From the NCBI GenBank assembly GCA_963675565.2, contig CAXXYD010000004.1, positions 2,170,001-2,234,000 of the forward strand: a DNA stretch of 64,000 nt. Reading direction: 5' to 3'. Shown here piece after piece: positions 53,724 through 61,920 of this stretch. A program made the position numbers and the translations under genes. The first letter of the stretch is position 1; each line of letters begins with the position of its first letter. The DNA is from JARRKU01 sp963675565 (GTDB lineage: Bacteria > Desulfobacterota > Desulfobacteria > Desulfobacterales > Desulfosarcinaceae). Below the pieces are notes generated by a model, which was not told where the DNA came from, made no database searches, and saw nothing but the letters and a program-made list of their open reading frames with translations.

Positions 53724-54114
53724 GATAACTCTCTTTTCGGTTACAGTATTGATGAATCCGTAATAGGCTGCAATGATCGCTTTGGGACATTCCGGCGACA
53801 GCGAAACAACGCGAATCCGGATCACCCCGTCATTCCGGCTTTCGAAGCTGTGCCATCATTCAAAATACGGCTATTTCCAACGGCATCCACATCGAAGAAG
53901 GCGCAATGTAATCCAATCCACCGGGATTGCAAGGGTTTTCTTTCCTTTGCGGACCGATAACCCAAATTAAGCCGGATAGGCTTGCCTGCGGGCAAGGGCG
54001 CTATTGTCGCCGCATTCGTGCTAAGCTGATGAATTCTGAGGATTTTAGAAATACAAAAATCCAGCGTCGGGAGCTGATTCTTTCGATTAGACCCAACAGG
54101 CTGCGGACAATTCT
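53724..54114. other. Gene-free region upstream of typA
   Basis: About 390 bases between the thioesterase stop and the typA start. It contains one good hairpin, CTTGCC-TGCG-GGCAAG (53981-53996), which may end the thioesterase transcript although no T-run follows. Short open frames here look like chance. Confidence 0.5.
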
Positions 54115-54543
54115 TCAGACACCCGCTGAGGCCCGCTTTTTGTCCGCTGCGGCATTGAACTTTTCGGCGTCAATAATAAACCGGTCGTGGGTTCCCTGGG
54201 AGATCTTGTCCTGATTGTCATAGGCTTCCAGGAAAAAGCTGAGCTTTCTGCCGTCCACTTTTTCCAGGCGCCCCCGGATCGTCACCGTCATTCCCGCCGG
54301 CGTGGCAGCTGTATGGCTTACATTCACATGAATTCCGACGGTTTGCTGCCGGGGCCAGTCGATATGGGGATTAATGAACTTGATGCAGGCAAACTCCATG
54401 AGGCCCACCATATAGCCGGTGGCAAAAACTTGCGGCATGACCGTCCCTTCTTCAATATCCGGATAGAGATATGGCACGGTGCGTTCTTTGGTCACGGTAT
54501 AGGCAAACTCAAAAGTCATCCCCGCCGCTAAAGATTCAGTCAT
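54115..54543 (-). CDS. FlK-like hotdog-fold thioesterase
   Basis: A 142-residue single-domain hotdog protein resembling fluoroacetyl-CoA-specific thioesterase FlK and related acyl-CoA thioesterases. It begins with LAAGMTFEFAYTVTKERTVP. FATGYMVGLMEFACIKFI is the catalytic-helix region with Glu, and GIHVNVSHTAATPAGMTVTI contains the conserved His. It probably hydrolyses a small acyl-CoA. It starts just beyond a palindromic repeat that separates it from hypE. Confidence 0.85.
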   Translation of the reverse strand: MTESLAAGMTFEFAYTVTKERTVPYLYPDIEEGTVMPQVFATGYMVGLMEFACIKFINPHIDWPRQQTVGIHVNVSHTAATPAGMTVTIRGRLEKVDGRKLSFFLEAYDNQDKISQGTHDRFIIDAEKFNAAADKKRASAGV

Positions 54544-54565
54544 CTTGGCCTCCCTTCTATTTTAG

Positions 54566-54648
54566 GGGGACGTATATCAGGTTATAAGTTAATCTTTGAT
54601 TAACTTATAACCTGATATACGTCCCCAAAGACACACACGTCCCCAAAG
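54566..54648. repeat. Palindromic repeat, copy 2, with tandem partial unit
   Basis: A perfect 29-base inverted repeat (54566-54594 and 54598-54626) with loop TTT. Its arms are identical to those of copy 1 at 39630-39700 over the shared 29 bases; the outer AAAG is present only on the right side. The 12-mer ACGTCCCCAAAG then occurs again at 54637-54648. The unit sits between hypE and the thioesterase gene, both minus strand. Confidence 0.9.
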
Positions 54649-54653
54649 ACAAC

Positions 54654-55658
54654 TCAGCAAATCCTCGGAAGCTGTTCTCCGGCCAGCATGTCCACAATGC
54701 GTTCGCCGCCGATGCCGGTTTGCATCACGACACGGCCGGGGTGTTCCGGCACCACTTCACCGATGATACAGGCGTTGCGGCCGTTTTCGTCCTGCTGAAT
54801 GGCGGCCAGAACGGCTTCTGCCCGCTCCTCCGGGACCAGACAGAGCAGTTTGCCCTCGTTGGCCAGATAGAGGGGATCAAATCCCAGCAACTCGCAGATG
54901 CCGGCCACCTCATCATTGACCGGCAGGCGATCTTCATAAATCCGGATGCCCACGGCAGACTGTTCCGCAATTTCGTTGAGGGTGGTACCCACCCCTCCCC
55001 GGGTGGGGTCCCGCAGGACATGCACCTTTCGGGTGACGGCAAGGATTTTTTGCACCATGTGGTTGAGCGGGGCCGTATCGCTTCTGGCATTTGAAGTGAA
55101 CTTAAGCCCCTCTCTCTGGGTCAGCACGGTGACCCCGTGATCGGCCATGGTTCCGGACAGGATCACGCGGTCTCCCGGCCGGGCTTCCTGGCTGCCGATA
55201 TCCACGCCGGCAGGAATAAAGCCGATACCCGATGTGTTGATGAAAATTTTATCGGCTGCGCCTTTGGGAACCACTTTGGTGTCGCCGGTCACCAGCTGGA
55301 CCCGGGCTTTATCCAGTGCCGAGCGCATGCTGGTCAGGATGCGCTTGAGATCCGCCATGGGAAAGCCCTCTTCCAGTATCAGCCCCATGCTCAGATAGCG
55401 TGGGACTGCGCCGCACATGGCAACATCGTTCACCGTGCCGTTGACGGCCAGATCGCCGATGTCGCCGCCCGGAAAGAAAATGGGGTCAACGGTAAAGGTG
55501 TCGGTGGAAAAGGCCAGGCGGCCGCCCTCGGCATCAAAGATCGCCCCGTCGTGGAGCTGGGCCAGCAGGGGGTTGTGAAACATGGGCAGAAGCAAACGCG
55601 TGGTGAGTTCATGGGCCACTTTGCCTCCGGAACCGTGGTCGAGCAGTATTTTGTCCAT
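54654..55658 (-). CDS. hypE: Hydrogenase maturation protein HypE
   Basis: A 334-residue protein that dehydrates the carbamoyl group on its own C-terminal Cys to a thiocyanate, the source of CN ligands for the NiFe(CN)2CO centre. It begins MDKILLDHGSGGK, as HypE does, contains AIR-synthase-like ATP motifs (DTFTVDPIFFPGGDIGDLAV, GDTKVVPKGAADK) and ends in the essential PRIC. The start at 55658 fits family length; the frame is open to 55841. It is the last gene of the hydrogenase/hyp cluster. Confidence 0.97.
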   Translation of the reverse strand: MDKILLDHGSGGKVAHELTTRLLLPMFHNPLLAQLHDGAIFDAEGGRLAFSTDTFTVDPIFFPGGDIGDLAVNGTVNDVAMCGAVPRYLSMGLILEEGFPMADLKRILTSMRSALDKARVQLVTGDTKVVPKGAADKIFINTSGIGFIPAGVDIGSQEARPGDRVILSGTMADHGVTVLTQREGLKFTSNARSDTAPLNHMVQKILAVTRKVHVLRDPTRGGVGTTLNEIAEQSAVGIRIYEDRLPVNDEVAGICELLGFDPLYLANEGKLLCLVPEERAEAVLAAIQQDENGRNACIIGEVVPEHPGRVVMQTGIGGERIVDMLAGEQLPRIC

Positions 55659-55812
55659 TTGTATTGTTCTTCTTTCTTGTTTCAGCGGTAGAGAAAAATA
55701 CACTGGCCGCGTACCGGGCGAAAAAAACCATGCCGGGTATGTGCCGGGATGGTTATCCATCCCGTCTTTGCGATTGTCCCGAAAACCCGGGAAAATTTGC
55801 AGGCCGGGCCGA

Positions 55813-56901
55813 TCAGGTTGAAAATCGATAATATGCCGCACACGTCCCCTCGCTGGAAACCATGCATGGCCCCACCGGATTCATAGGCGTGCATACGTTG
55901 CGAAACAGTGTACACTGCGACGGCGTTTTGGTGCCGCAGAGAATCTCCCCGCAGGCGCACCCTTTGGGTTCCGGAGTCTCCGTAACCTGCAGATCGAAAT
56001 GGGCTACGGCATCGAACACGGCAAAGGCACCACCCAGCGCCAGGCCGCTGCCCGGGATGACCCCCAGGCCGCGCCAGGGGGCGTCGCAGGGCGTGAACAC
56101 CTGAGTCATCACCTGCCGGGCCTGGGCGTTGCCTTCATCGGTTACTGCCCGGGGATAGGCATTGGCCAGGCCGGGGGTACCCTGTGCCAGCATCTGGACC
56201 AATTGCAATACGCCTTGCAGAATGTCCACGGGCTCGAACCCGGTTACCACACAAGGCAGTCGGAATGCATCGAAAAAGGGCTGGTAGGCCCGGGTGCCGA
56301 TAATGACCGAAACGTGCCCGGGCAGTATAAATCCGTCGATACGCACGTCGGGATTGGCCATCAGGGCCGCCAGGGCCGGGGGCACCGTCTTGTGGGCCGA
56401 ATAAACGAAAAAGTTTTCCAGTTCATACTGGCGGGCCATCATCATGGCCGCACCGATGGTGGGCGCGGTGGTCTCAAATCCCACCCCCAGGAAAACCACT
56501 TTTTTGTGCAGGTTTTCCCGGGCCAGCCGGACGGCGTCCATGGGCGAATAAACCACACGGACATCCGCACCGGCGGCACTCTCCTTTTGCAGGGAAGATC
56601 CGCTGCCCGGAACACGCATCAAATCGCCAAAGGTGGCGATGATGACCTGCTCCCGGCGGGCCAGCGCTACAAATGCATCGATGTCGGCCTGAGCCGTCAC
56701 GCAAACCGGGCACCCCGGACCGGAGAGCAATGAAATGTCGTCCGGCAGCAGCGAACGGATCCCGTGTCTGAAAATGGCCATGGTGTGGGTGCCGCAGACC
56801 TCCATAAGTCGAATGGGCCTGTTGCAGGTGGCTTTGATCTGCGCGGCCAGACTCCGGGAAATCTCCGGATTGCGATAGGCTTTGCTGTAGTTGATGGTCA
56901 T
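55813..56901 (-). CDS. hypD: Hydrogenase maturation protein HypD
   Basis: A 362-residue iron-sulfur protein, scaffold with HypC for the Fe(CN)2CO group. It has MEVCGTHTMAIFRHG, LLSGPGCPVCVTAQ and GVGFETTAPTIGAAM, and a C-terminal Cys-rich segment for the 4Fe-4S cluster (KGCACGEILCGTKTPSQC). It starts 12 bases after the hypF stop. hypC, its usual neighbour, is not in the window, and hypA/hypB are also absent, so these must lie elsewhere. Confidence 0.97.
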   Translation of the reverse strand: MTINYSKAYRNPEISRSLAAQIKATCNRPIRLMEVCGTHTMAIFRHGIRSLLPDDISLLSGPGCPVCVTAQADIDAFVALARREQVIIATFGDLMRVPGSGSSLQKESAAGADVRVVYSPMDAVRLARENLHKKVVFLGVGFETTAPTIGAAMMMARQYELENFFVYSAHKTVPPALAALMANPDVRIDGFILPGHVSVIIGTRAYQPFFDAFRLPCVVTGFEPVDILQGVLQLVQMLAQGTPGLANAYPRAVTDEGNAQARQVMTQVFTPCDAPWRGLGVIPGSGLALGGAFAVFDAVAHFDLQVTETPEPKGCACGEILCGTKTPSQCTLFRNVCTPMNPVGPCMVSSEGTCAAYYRFST

Positions 56902-56913
56902 AAAGGCCTCATT

Positions 56914-59196
56914 TTATGGTCTGTCCAGTTGGGCCGCGGCGATGACCGCCTGCCCCAGGGAAATGCCGCCGTCATTGACCGGCACCAGCCGCGGGATAAA
57001 TACGGTCAAATTTCTTCGGCACAATTTTGCGGTCAGACGTTCCAGAAACAACCGGTTCTGGAAGCATCCGCCTCCCAAAGCCACCCGGTGGAGGTGCTGT
57101 GTTTTTGCAATGTCCTGGCAGAGGTCGGCGAATCCCTGTGCCAGGGTGTTGTGAAATTTGATACTGACCACAAATGCCGGCACTCCCCGCACGATATCTT
57201 CCACCACCCCGGCGATAATGGGCTTGATATCGATAATCCGTGTTGCATCGCCGCCCCAGGTGAACGGATAGCACGCTTCATCCCGGTCTTCAGCCATCAT
57301 CTCCAGTTCTATGGCGGCCTGGCCCTCATAGGCCACCGTGGAGCGCAGCCCCAATAGCGCCGCCACGCCGTCAAACAGGCGACCCAGACTGGATGTCATC
57401 GGTGCATTGATTCTGTTGGCGCACATGTTCACGATCACTTCGGCACGGGTGCGTTCCAGCCGCGCCAGCATGGGCAGTCCGGATTGCCAGAAATCTTCTC
57501 CCAGGCTGTGGAGCAGGTAGGACAGGGCCATTCGCCAGGGTTCCCGAATGGCGGCTGCACCGCCCGGCATGGGGATGGGGTCCAGGTGGCCGATCCGCGA
57601 AAACGATTTATAATCGGCCATCAGCACTTCACCGCCCCAGATAGTGCCGTCGCTTCCTAATCCGGTGCCGTCCAGGGCCAGGCCGATAACCGGACCCTGG
57701 AGATGGTGCTCGGCCATACAGGCGGCCACATGGGCATGGTGGTGCTGTACGGGGATCACGGGCAGGTCCTTGCGGCGCCGGGCCCAGCGGGTGCACAGAT
57801 AGTCCGGGTGCAGGTCGCAGGCAATGGCTTCCGGGCGTATATCCAGGATGCGTTGAAGGTGTTCGATGGTCAGGCGGAAAAAATCCTCGGAGGCCATATT
57901 TTCCAGATCGCCGATATGTTGGCTGATGAATGCCTGGCGCTGGCGGGTCAGACAGATGGTGTTCTTTTGTTCCGCGCCGCACGCCAGAACCGACGGCAGC
58001 GCATCTTTCAAAAAAACCGGGACGGGCACATAGCCCCGGGAACGTCGAATCGGGCGCAACAGGCCCACGGCGCTGTGAACGATGGAGTCGTCGCTGCGCA
58101 GGATAATGTCGCGGTCATGCACGAGGAAGTAATCGGCGATATCACCAAGGCGCCGAAATGCTTCCCCATTGTCGATGGCAATGGGTTCTTCGCTCAGATT
58201 GCCGCTGGTCATCACCAGTCCGGTAAAGCCATGGGACAAAAGCAGATAGTGAAGTGGTGTGTAGGGCAGCATGACGCCGTAGTACTGGTTGCGGGGCGCC
58301 ACGCTGAAGGCCAGTTTCTCGGGCCGCTTTTTGACCAGCAGGACAATGGGCCGTTGGATGGAGTTCAGCATGGCGGCCTCCTCCGGAGTCACAATCGCAT
58401 AGCGGCGGATGGTTTCCAGATCCGGCGACATGACGGCCAAAGGTTTTTCTTCGCGGTGCTTGCGCCGGCGCAGGCGCTCCACGGCGTTGTCATCCGTGGC
58501 ATCCACGGCCAGGTGGAACCCTCCGAGACCTTTTATCGCAACGATATAACCGGCCTTGAGCAGTTCAGCTGTCCGGCCGACAGGATCGTCCCCGCTGACG
58601 GCACCGCCCCCATGATCGTGGAGCGTTACCCTGGGGCCGCAGACGCTGCATGCATTGGGCTGGGCGTGAAACCGGCGGTTTGTCGGATCATCGTATTCGG
58701 CCTGGCATTCAGGACACATGGTAAAGGCGTGCATAGCCGTTTTAGGCCGGTCATAGGGGATGTCGTTGATGATGGTATAACGTGGTCCGCAATTGGTGCA
58801 GTTGATAAACGGGTATTGGTAGCGCCGGTCCCCGGGATCGAACAGTTCCCGGCGGCAGTCCTCGCACACGCAGACGTCCGGGGAAATCAGCGTGGCGCGG
58901 ACATCTCCGTCCGTGCTGTTGACAATACGAAATGCTTTGCAGCTTCGGTTTGGGGCACCGGCCACGCGGATGTCCACAATTTGTGCAAGCGGCGGGCTTT
59001 TCGACGTGACAGCGGAAAGGAATGCGTCGATACGCTTCGGAGGCCCTTCGATATGTATCCGCACCCCACAGGCCGTATTGGAGACCTGGCCGCAAAGGCC
59101 GTGATCGGCGGCCAGCTGGTAGATAAACGGGCGGAAGCCGACCCCCTGAACAATGCCGTTGATGTCCACCTGAAGCGCCTTGTTCACCTCAGTCAT
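56914..59196 (-). CDS. hypF: Carbamoyltransferase HypF
   Basis: A 760-residue protein that turns carbamoyl phosphate into carbamoyl-AMP and transfers the carbamoyl group to HypE. Domains in order: acylphosphatase (NGIVQGVGFRPFIYQLA), two zinc fingers (CEDCRREL, NCTNCGPRYT, CPECQAEY, CSVCGPR), YrdC-like (AIKGLGGFHLAVDA) and Kae1-like with the metal motif VQHHHAHVAACMAEH. Its ATG overlaps the stop of the receiver gene by four bases (ATGA), which ties the signalling genes to the maturation genes. Confidence 0.97.
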   Translation of the reverse strand: MTEVNKALQVDINGIVQGVGFRPFIYQLAADHGLCGQVSNTACGVRIHIEGPPKRIDAFLSAVTSKSPPLAQIVDIRVAGAPNRSCKAFRIVNSTDGDVRATLISPDVCVCEDCRRELFDPGDRRYQYPFINCTNCGPRYTIINDIPYDRPKTAMHAFTMCPECQAEYDDPTNRRFHAQPNACSVCGPRVTLHDHGGGAVSGDDPVGRTAELLKAGYIVAIKGLGGFHLAVDATDDNAVERLRRRKHREEKPLAVMSPDLETIRRYAIVTPEEAAMLNSIQRPIVLLVKKRPEKLAFSVAPRNQYYGVMLPYTPLHYLLLSHGFTGLVMTSGNLSEEPIAIDNGEAFRRLGDIADYFLVHDRDIILRSDDSIVHSAVGLLRPIRRSRGYVPVPVFLKDALPSVLACGAEQKNTICLTRQRQAFISQHIGDLENMASEDFFRLTIEHLQRILDIRPEAIACDLHPDYLCTRWARRRKDLPVIPVQHHHAHVAACMAEHHLQGPVIGLALDGTGLGSDGTIWGGEVLMADYKSFSRIGHLDPIPMPGGAAAIREPWRMALSYLLHSLGEDFWQSGLPMLARLERTRAEVIVNMCANRINAPMTSSLGRLFDGVAALLGLRSTVAYEGQAAIELEMMAEDRDEACYPFTWGGDATRIIDIKPIIAGVVEDIVRGVPAFVVSIKFHNTLAQGFADLCQDIAKTQHLHRVALGGGCFQNRLFLERLTAKLCRRNLTVFIPRLVPVNDGGISLGQAVIAAAQLDRP

Positions 59197-59582
59197 GACG
59201 GGTTGGCACCACCGGAGGTGTTCAGGCGCTGCTCGATTTCCCGAATGGCGGCTTCCAAGGCTTCCGTATCCAGGGGTTTGTTGAAAAATGCGCTGGCCCT
59301 CAGAGAAAATGCCTGCCGGGCAAGATCTTTGTCACCATGGCCCGTAATTACCACCACTTCGGTTTGCGGCTCGATGGCCTTGATTTGGCGCAGCACGTCG
59401 AAGCCGTCTTTGCCCGGCATTTTGATGTCTGTCAGTACGATATCCGGCTTTTGTTCTTTAAAAACGGCGAGTCCCGTCACTTCGTCTTCTGCGGTCAGCA
59501 CGTGGTGGCCGCACGCTTCCAGATAGAGCGCCAACATTTGTAATGTGGCCTGCTCATCGTCAATAATCAATATGGTAATCAT
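59193..59582 (-). CDS. Stand-alone response regulator of the hydrogenase locus
   Basis: A 129-residue receiver with ILIIDDEQATL, the acceptor Asp in IVLTDIKMPGKDG, VITGHGD and FFNKPLDTEALE. There is no DNA-binding or enzymatic domain. It overlaps hypF by four bases and follows the PAS kinase gene by 157 bases on the same strand. In characterised H2-sensing systems (HoxBC-HoxJ-HoxA) the regulator is an NtrC-type protein, so a receiver-only partner is different and implies output by protein contact or further phosphotransfer. Confidence 0.92.
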   Translation of the reverse strand: MITILIIDDEQATLQMLALYLEACGHHVLTAEDEVTGLAVFKEQKPDIVLTDIKMPGKDGFDVLRQIKAIEPQTEVVVITGHGDKDLARQAFSLRASAFFNKPLDTEALEAAIREIEQRLNTSGGANPS

Positions 59583-59739
59583 GATCGATCCTCTGTTCGA
59601 TTATCCGGTCTATTTAGTTTGCATATGCGCCCGGTTCGATGCAACCCAAATTTGTGCCAATCACAGATTCATTATCCTGACGGGACCGCTGCACCGGACG
59701 CGCCAAGGCGGCGCCTGCGGTGATTAACATCCGCTTTCT

Positions 59740-61875
59740 TCACTTTTGGGAAAAGCGCAGGGCAAAGCAGGCGCCGCCGGAGGGATTGTTTTTGGCCTCG
59801 ATAATGCCGCCGTAGTCACGCACAATGCCGTAGGATATGGCCAGGCCCAGACCCATTCCCTTGCCGACTTCCTTGGTTGTAAAAAACGGTTCGAAAATTT
59901 TATCCCGGGCATAGCCGGCAATACCGGCGCCCGTATCTTTGACCGAACACACCACTTCGCCGTTTTCGACATAGGTGCTCAAAGTAATGGTTCTTTTTCC
60001 GGTTTCCGCCGCCCCGTCGGGTCTTTGGTCAATGGCGTCGCGGGCGTTGCTTACCAGGTTGAAAATCACCTGTTCAAGCCGGTTGGCGTTGGCCAGAATG
60101 GTTGGCAGCTGCCGGTCCAGGTGGAATTTGACCTGGATATTGTTCAATGCCAGCTGTTGTCCCACGATCTGGATGACATTGTTCACCACACCATTCAACT
60201 GCACGGGGGCTTTTTTAAAATCAGGGTTGCGGCCGAATTCACGCAGGCGATTGATGATATCCGAAGCGCGCTTGACCTGATCGGTAACCGAAATCGTGAC
60301 CCGATTCAAGTCTTCGGTTCTAATCAGTTTTCCATTCTGCATCACGCGGCGCAAATAGTCGTTGCCGATTTTGATGGCATTGAGGGGCTGGGTCAATTCA
60401 TGGGCCATGCCGGCGGACATTTCTCCCAGGGTTTTCATTTTGGTGGCCTGGAAAAGCTGGGCGTCCTTTTCCATGGCTTCGGTAATATCCGTGGCTGCCA
60501 GGATAACCGCATGGCGCTCACCGTATTTAATGGCACAGGCTTTGATCCGCAGGTAGAAGCTGGTGCCGTCTTTTTTATAATGCCGCACCTTTTGATTGAC
60601 GAAACAGTTTTCCACCCAGGCGGCATTCTCGTCCGATTCTACTCCGGGCTGCTGGATTTCAAATTCGCCCAGGTCATTGAAATGACGCCCGATCAATTCG
60701 GCCCGCGAATAACCGTAGGTTTCAATGGTGGCCGGGTTGACATCCATGACCTGCATGGTTTTTCCGTCGAGAACGAAAATGGGGTTGGGGCCGCTGTTGA
60801 ACAGGGAGCGGTACTTTTCCTCGGAATCATGCAGGGCGGCTTCAGCGCTTTTGCGTTTGGTGATATTTAAAAAAGCGCCGCTGATGAAATCGATATCGCC
60901 ATTGGCATCACGGACCACCTGGCTGCTGGCCTGCAGCCATACGATATTGCCGTCTTTGCGACGGATGCGGTATTCCCGGATATATTGCTGATCGCCCTTA
61001 TGGGCCACGATGAAACGGTCCCGTTCAGCCTCCAGGTCCGCTTCCAGGATCAGGTCGGTCCATTTCAACCGGCGGGTGAGAAATAATTCTTTGGGGAAGC
61101 CGGTCAAAGCCTCGATTTTGTCATCGAAAAAGTCAATGGCGCCGTTGCGATAACCTTTGAACACAATATTGGGGATGTTGTCGATGAGCAGGCGATAGTC
61201 CCGTTCACTTTCCCGCAGGGCTTTTTCAGACCGTTTTTTCTCAGTGATGTCTTCGGCGATGCACAAAAAACCGCTGAGTTTTTCTTCGGCATCCCGCAGG
61301 GGGTTGATGGACAGGTTGACCGGAAAGGTCGCGCCGTCTTTGCGCACGTAGGTCCATTCCCGCTGCTGGTCGGCCTGGTGCAGCGCAAAGTGGAAAAAAA
61401 TGTCGAGGTGTTCGAAGGTGCGTCCAATTTCAGCGCTGAGCGCGGTGACCCGGGCGTCAAGTTCCTGTTTGTCATGAAAGGGAAGTGGAGTCAGCCGGCC
61501 GACAACTTCGTTGGCGGCATATCCCAGCAACCGTTCGGCACCCTTGTTGAAAACGATGATGGTACCGCTTTGATCCGTGGCAATGATGGCCATATGGGTC
61601 GCCGAATCCAGCACCGCCTTGCGCTGGGCGTTGGCGACCTGGAAGCGCCGCAGAATACGCTCAGTCTCTTCAAACTGTTTGACGACCAGGCTGGCCGTGA
61701 TTTCGGCCGACTCCCTGGAAAGGCGGATTTCCTCCTTGAGCACTTCATTTTCTTCCACCAGCGCCATGATGGGGCATCGCTCCCGATCCTCGCATTGGGC
61801 GCAACGCTTGGGCCAGGAACAAATTTTGTTGGCCTGCGGGTTTGCATAATCATGACTTTTCAGTGAAATCATCAT
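59740..61875 (-). CDS. Soluble three-PAS histidine kinase with N-terminal Cys cluster
   Basis: A 711-residue kinase without membrane segments. Residues 19-34 hold CSWPKRCAQCEDRERC (CX5CX2CX5C), then a coiled coil (38-82), three PAS domains (about 85-205, 215-340, 345-465), HisKA (GMAHELTQPLNAIKIGNDYL) and a complete HATPase (LVSNARDAID, DTGAGI, GMGLGLAISYGIVRDYGG). The H-box variant HELTQPLNAIK is close to that of PAS kinases linked to redox and hydrogenase control. It starts 45 bases after the hydrogenase large-subunit stop. I infer that it reads the hydrogenase state, as HoxJ does with HoxBC. Confidence 0.9.
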   Translation of the reverse strand: MMISLKSHDYANPQANKICSWPKRCAQCEDRERCPIMALVEENEVLKEEIRLSRESAEITASLVVKQFEETERILRRFQVANAQRKAVLDSATHMAIIATDQSGTIIVFNKGAERLLGYAANEVVGRLTPLPFHDKQELDARVTALSAEIGRTFEHLDIFFHFALHQADQQREWTYVRKDGATFPVNLSINPLRDAEEKLSGFLCIAEDITEKKRSEKALRESERDYRLLIDNIPNIVFKGYRNGAIDFFDDKIEALTGFPKELFLTRRLKWTDLILEADLEAERDRFIVAHKGDQQYIREYRIRRKDGNIVWLQASSQVVRDANGDIDFISGAFLNITKRKSAEAALHDSEEKYRSLFNSGPNPIFVLDGKTMQVMDVNPATIETYGYSRAELIGRHFNDLGEFEIQQPGVESDENAAWVENCFVNQKVRHYKKDGTSFYLRIKACAIKYGERHAVILAATDITEAMEKDAQLFQATKMKTLGEMSAGMAHELTQPLNAIKIGNDYLRRVMQNGKLIRTEDLNRVTISVTDQVKRASDIINRLREFGRNPDFKKAPVQLNGVVNNVIQIVGQQLALNNIQVKFHLDRQLPTILANANRLEQVIFNLVSNARDAIDQRPDGAAETGKRTITLSTYVENGEVVCSVKDTGAGIAGYARDKIFEPFFTTKEVGKGMGLGLAISYGIVRDYGGIIEAKNNPSGGACFALRFSQK

Positions 61876-61920
61876 CTCCGTCCTTTATCCCGTTGCAGAA
61901 TCCAGCAGTCGGCGGTCGAT

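Noticed and set aside
57703..59526. A 607-codon open frame on the plus strand opposite hypF
   Set aside because: It is antisense to a complete, clearly recognisable HypF and a receiver gene. Long antisense frames are common in GC-rich genes, and the product has no domain.
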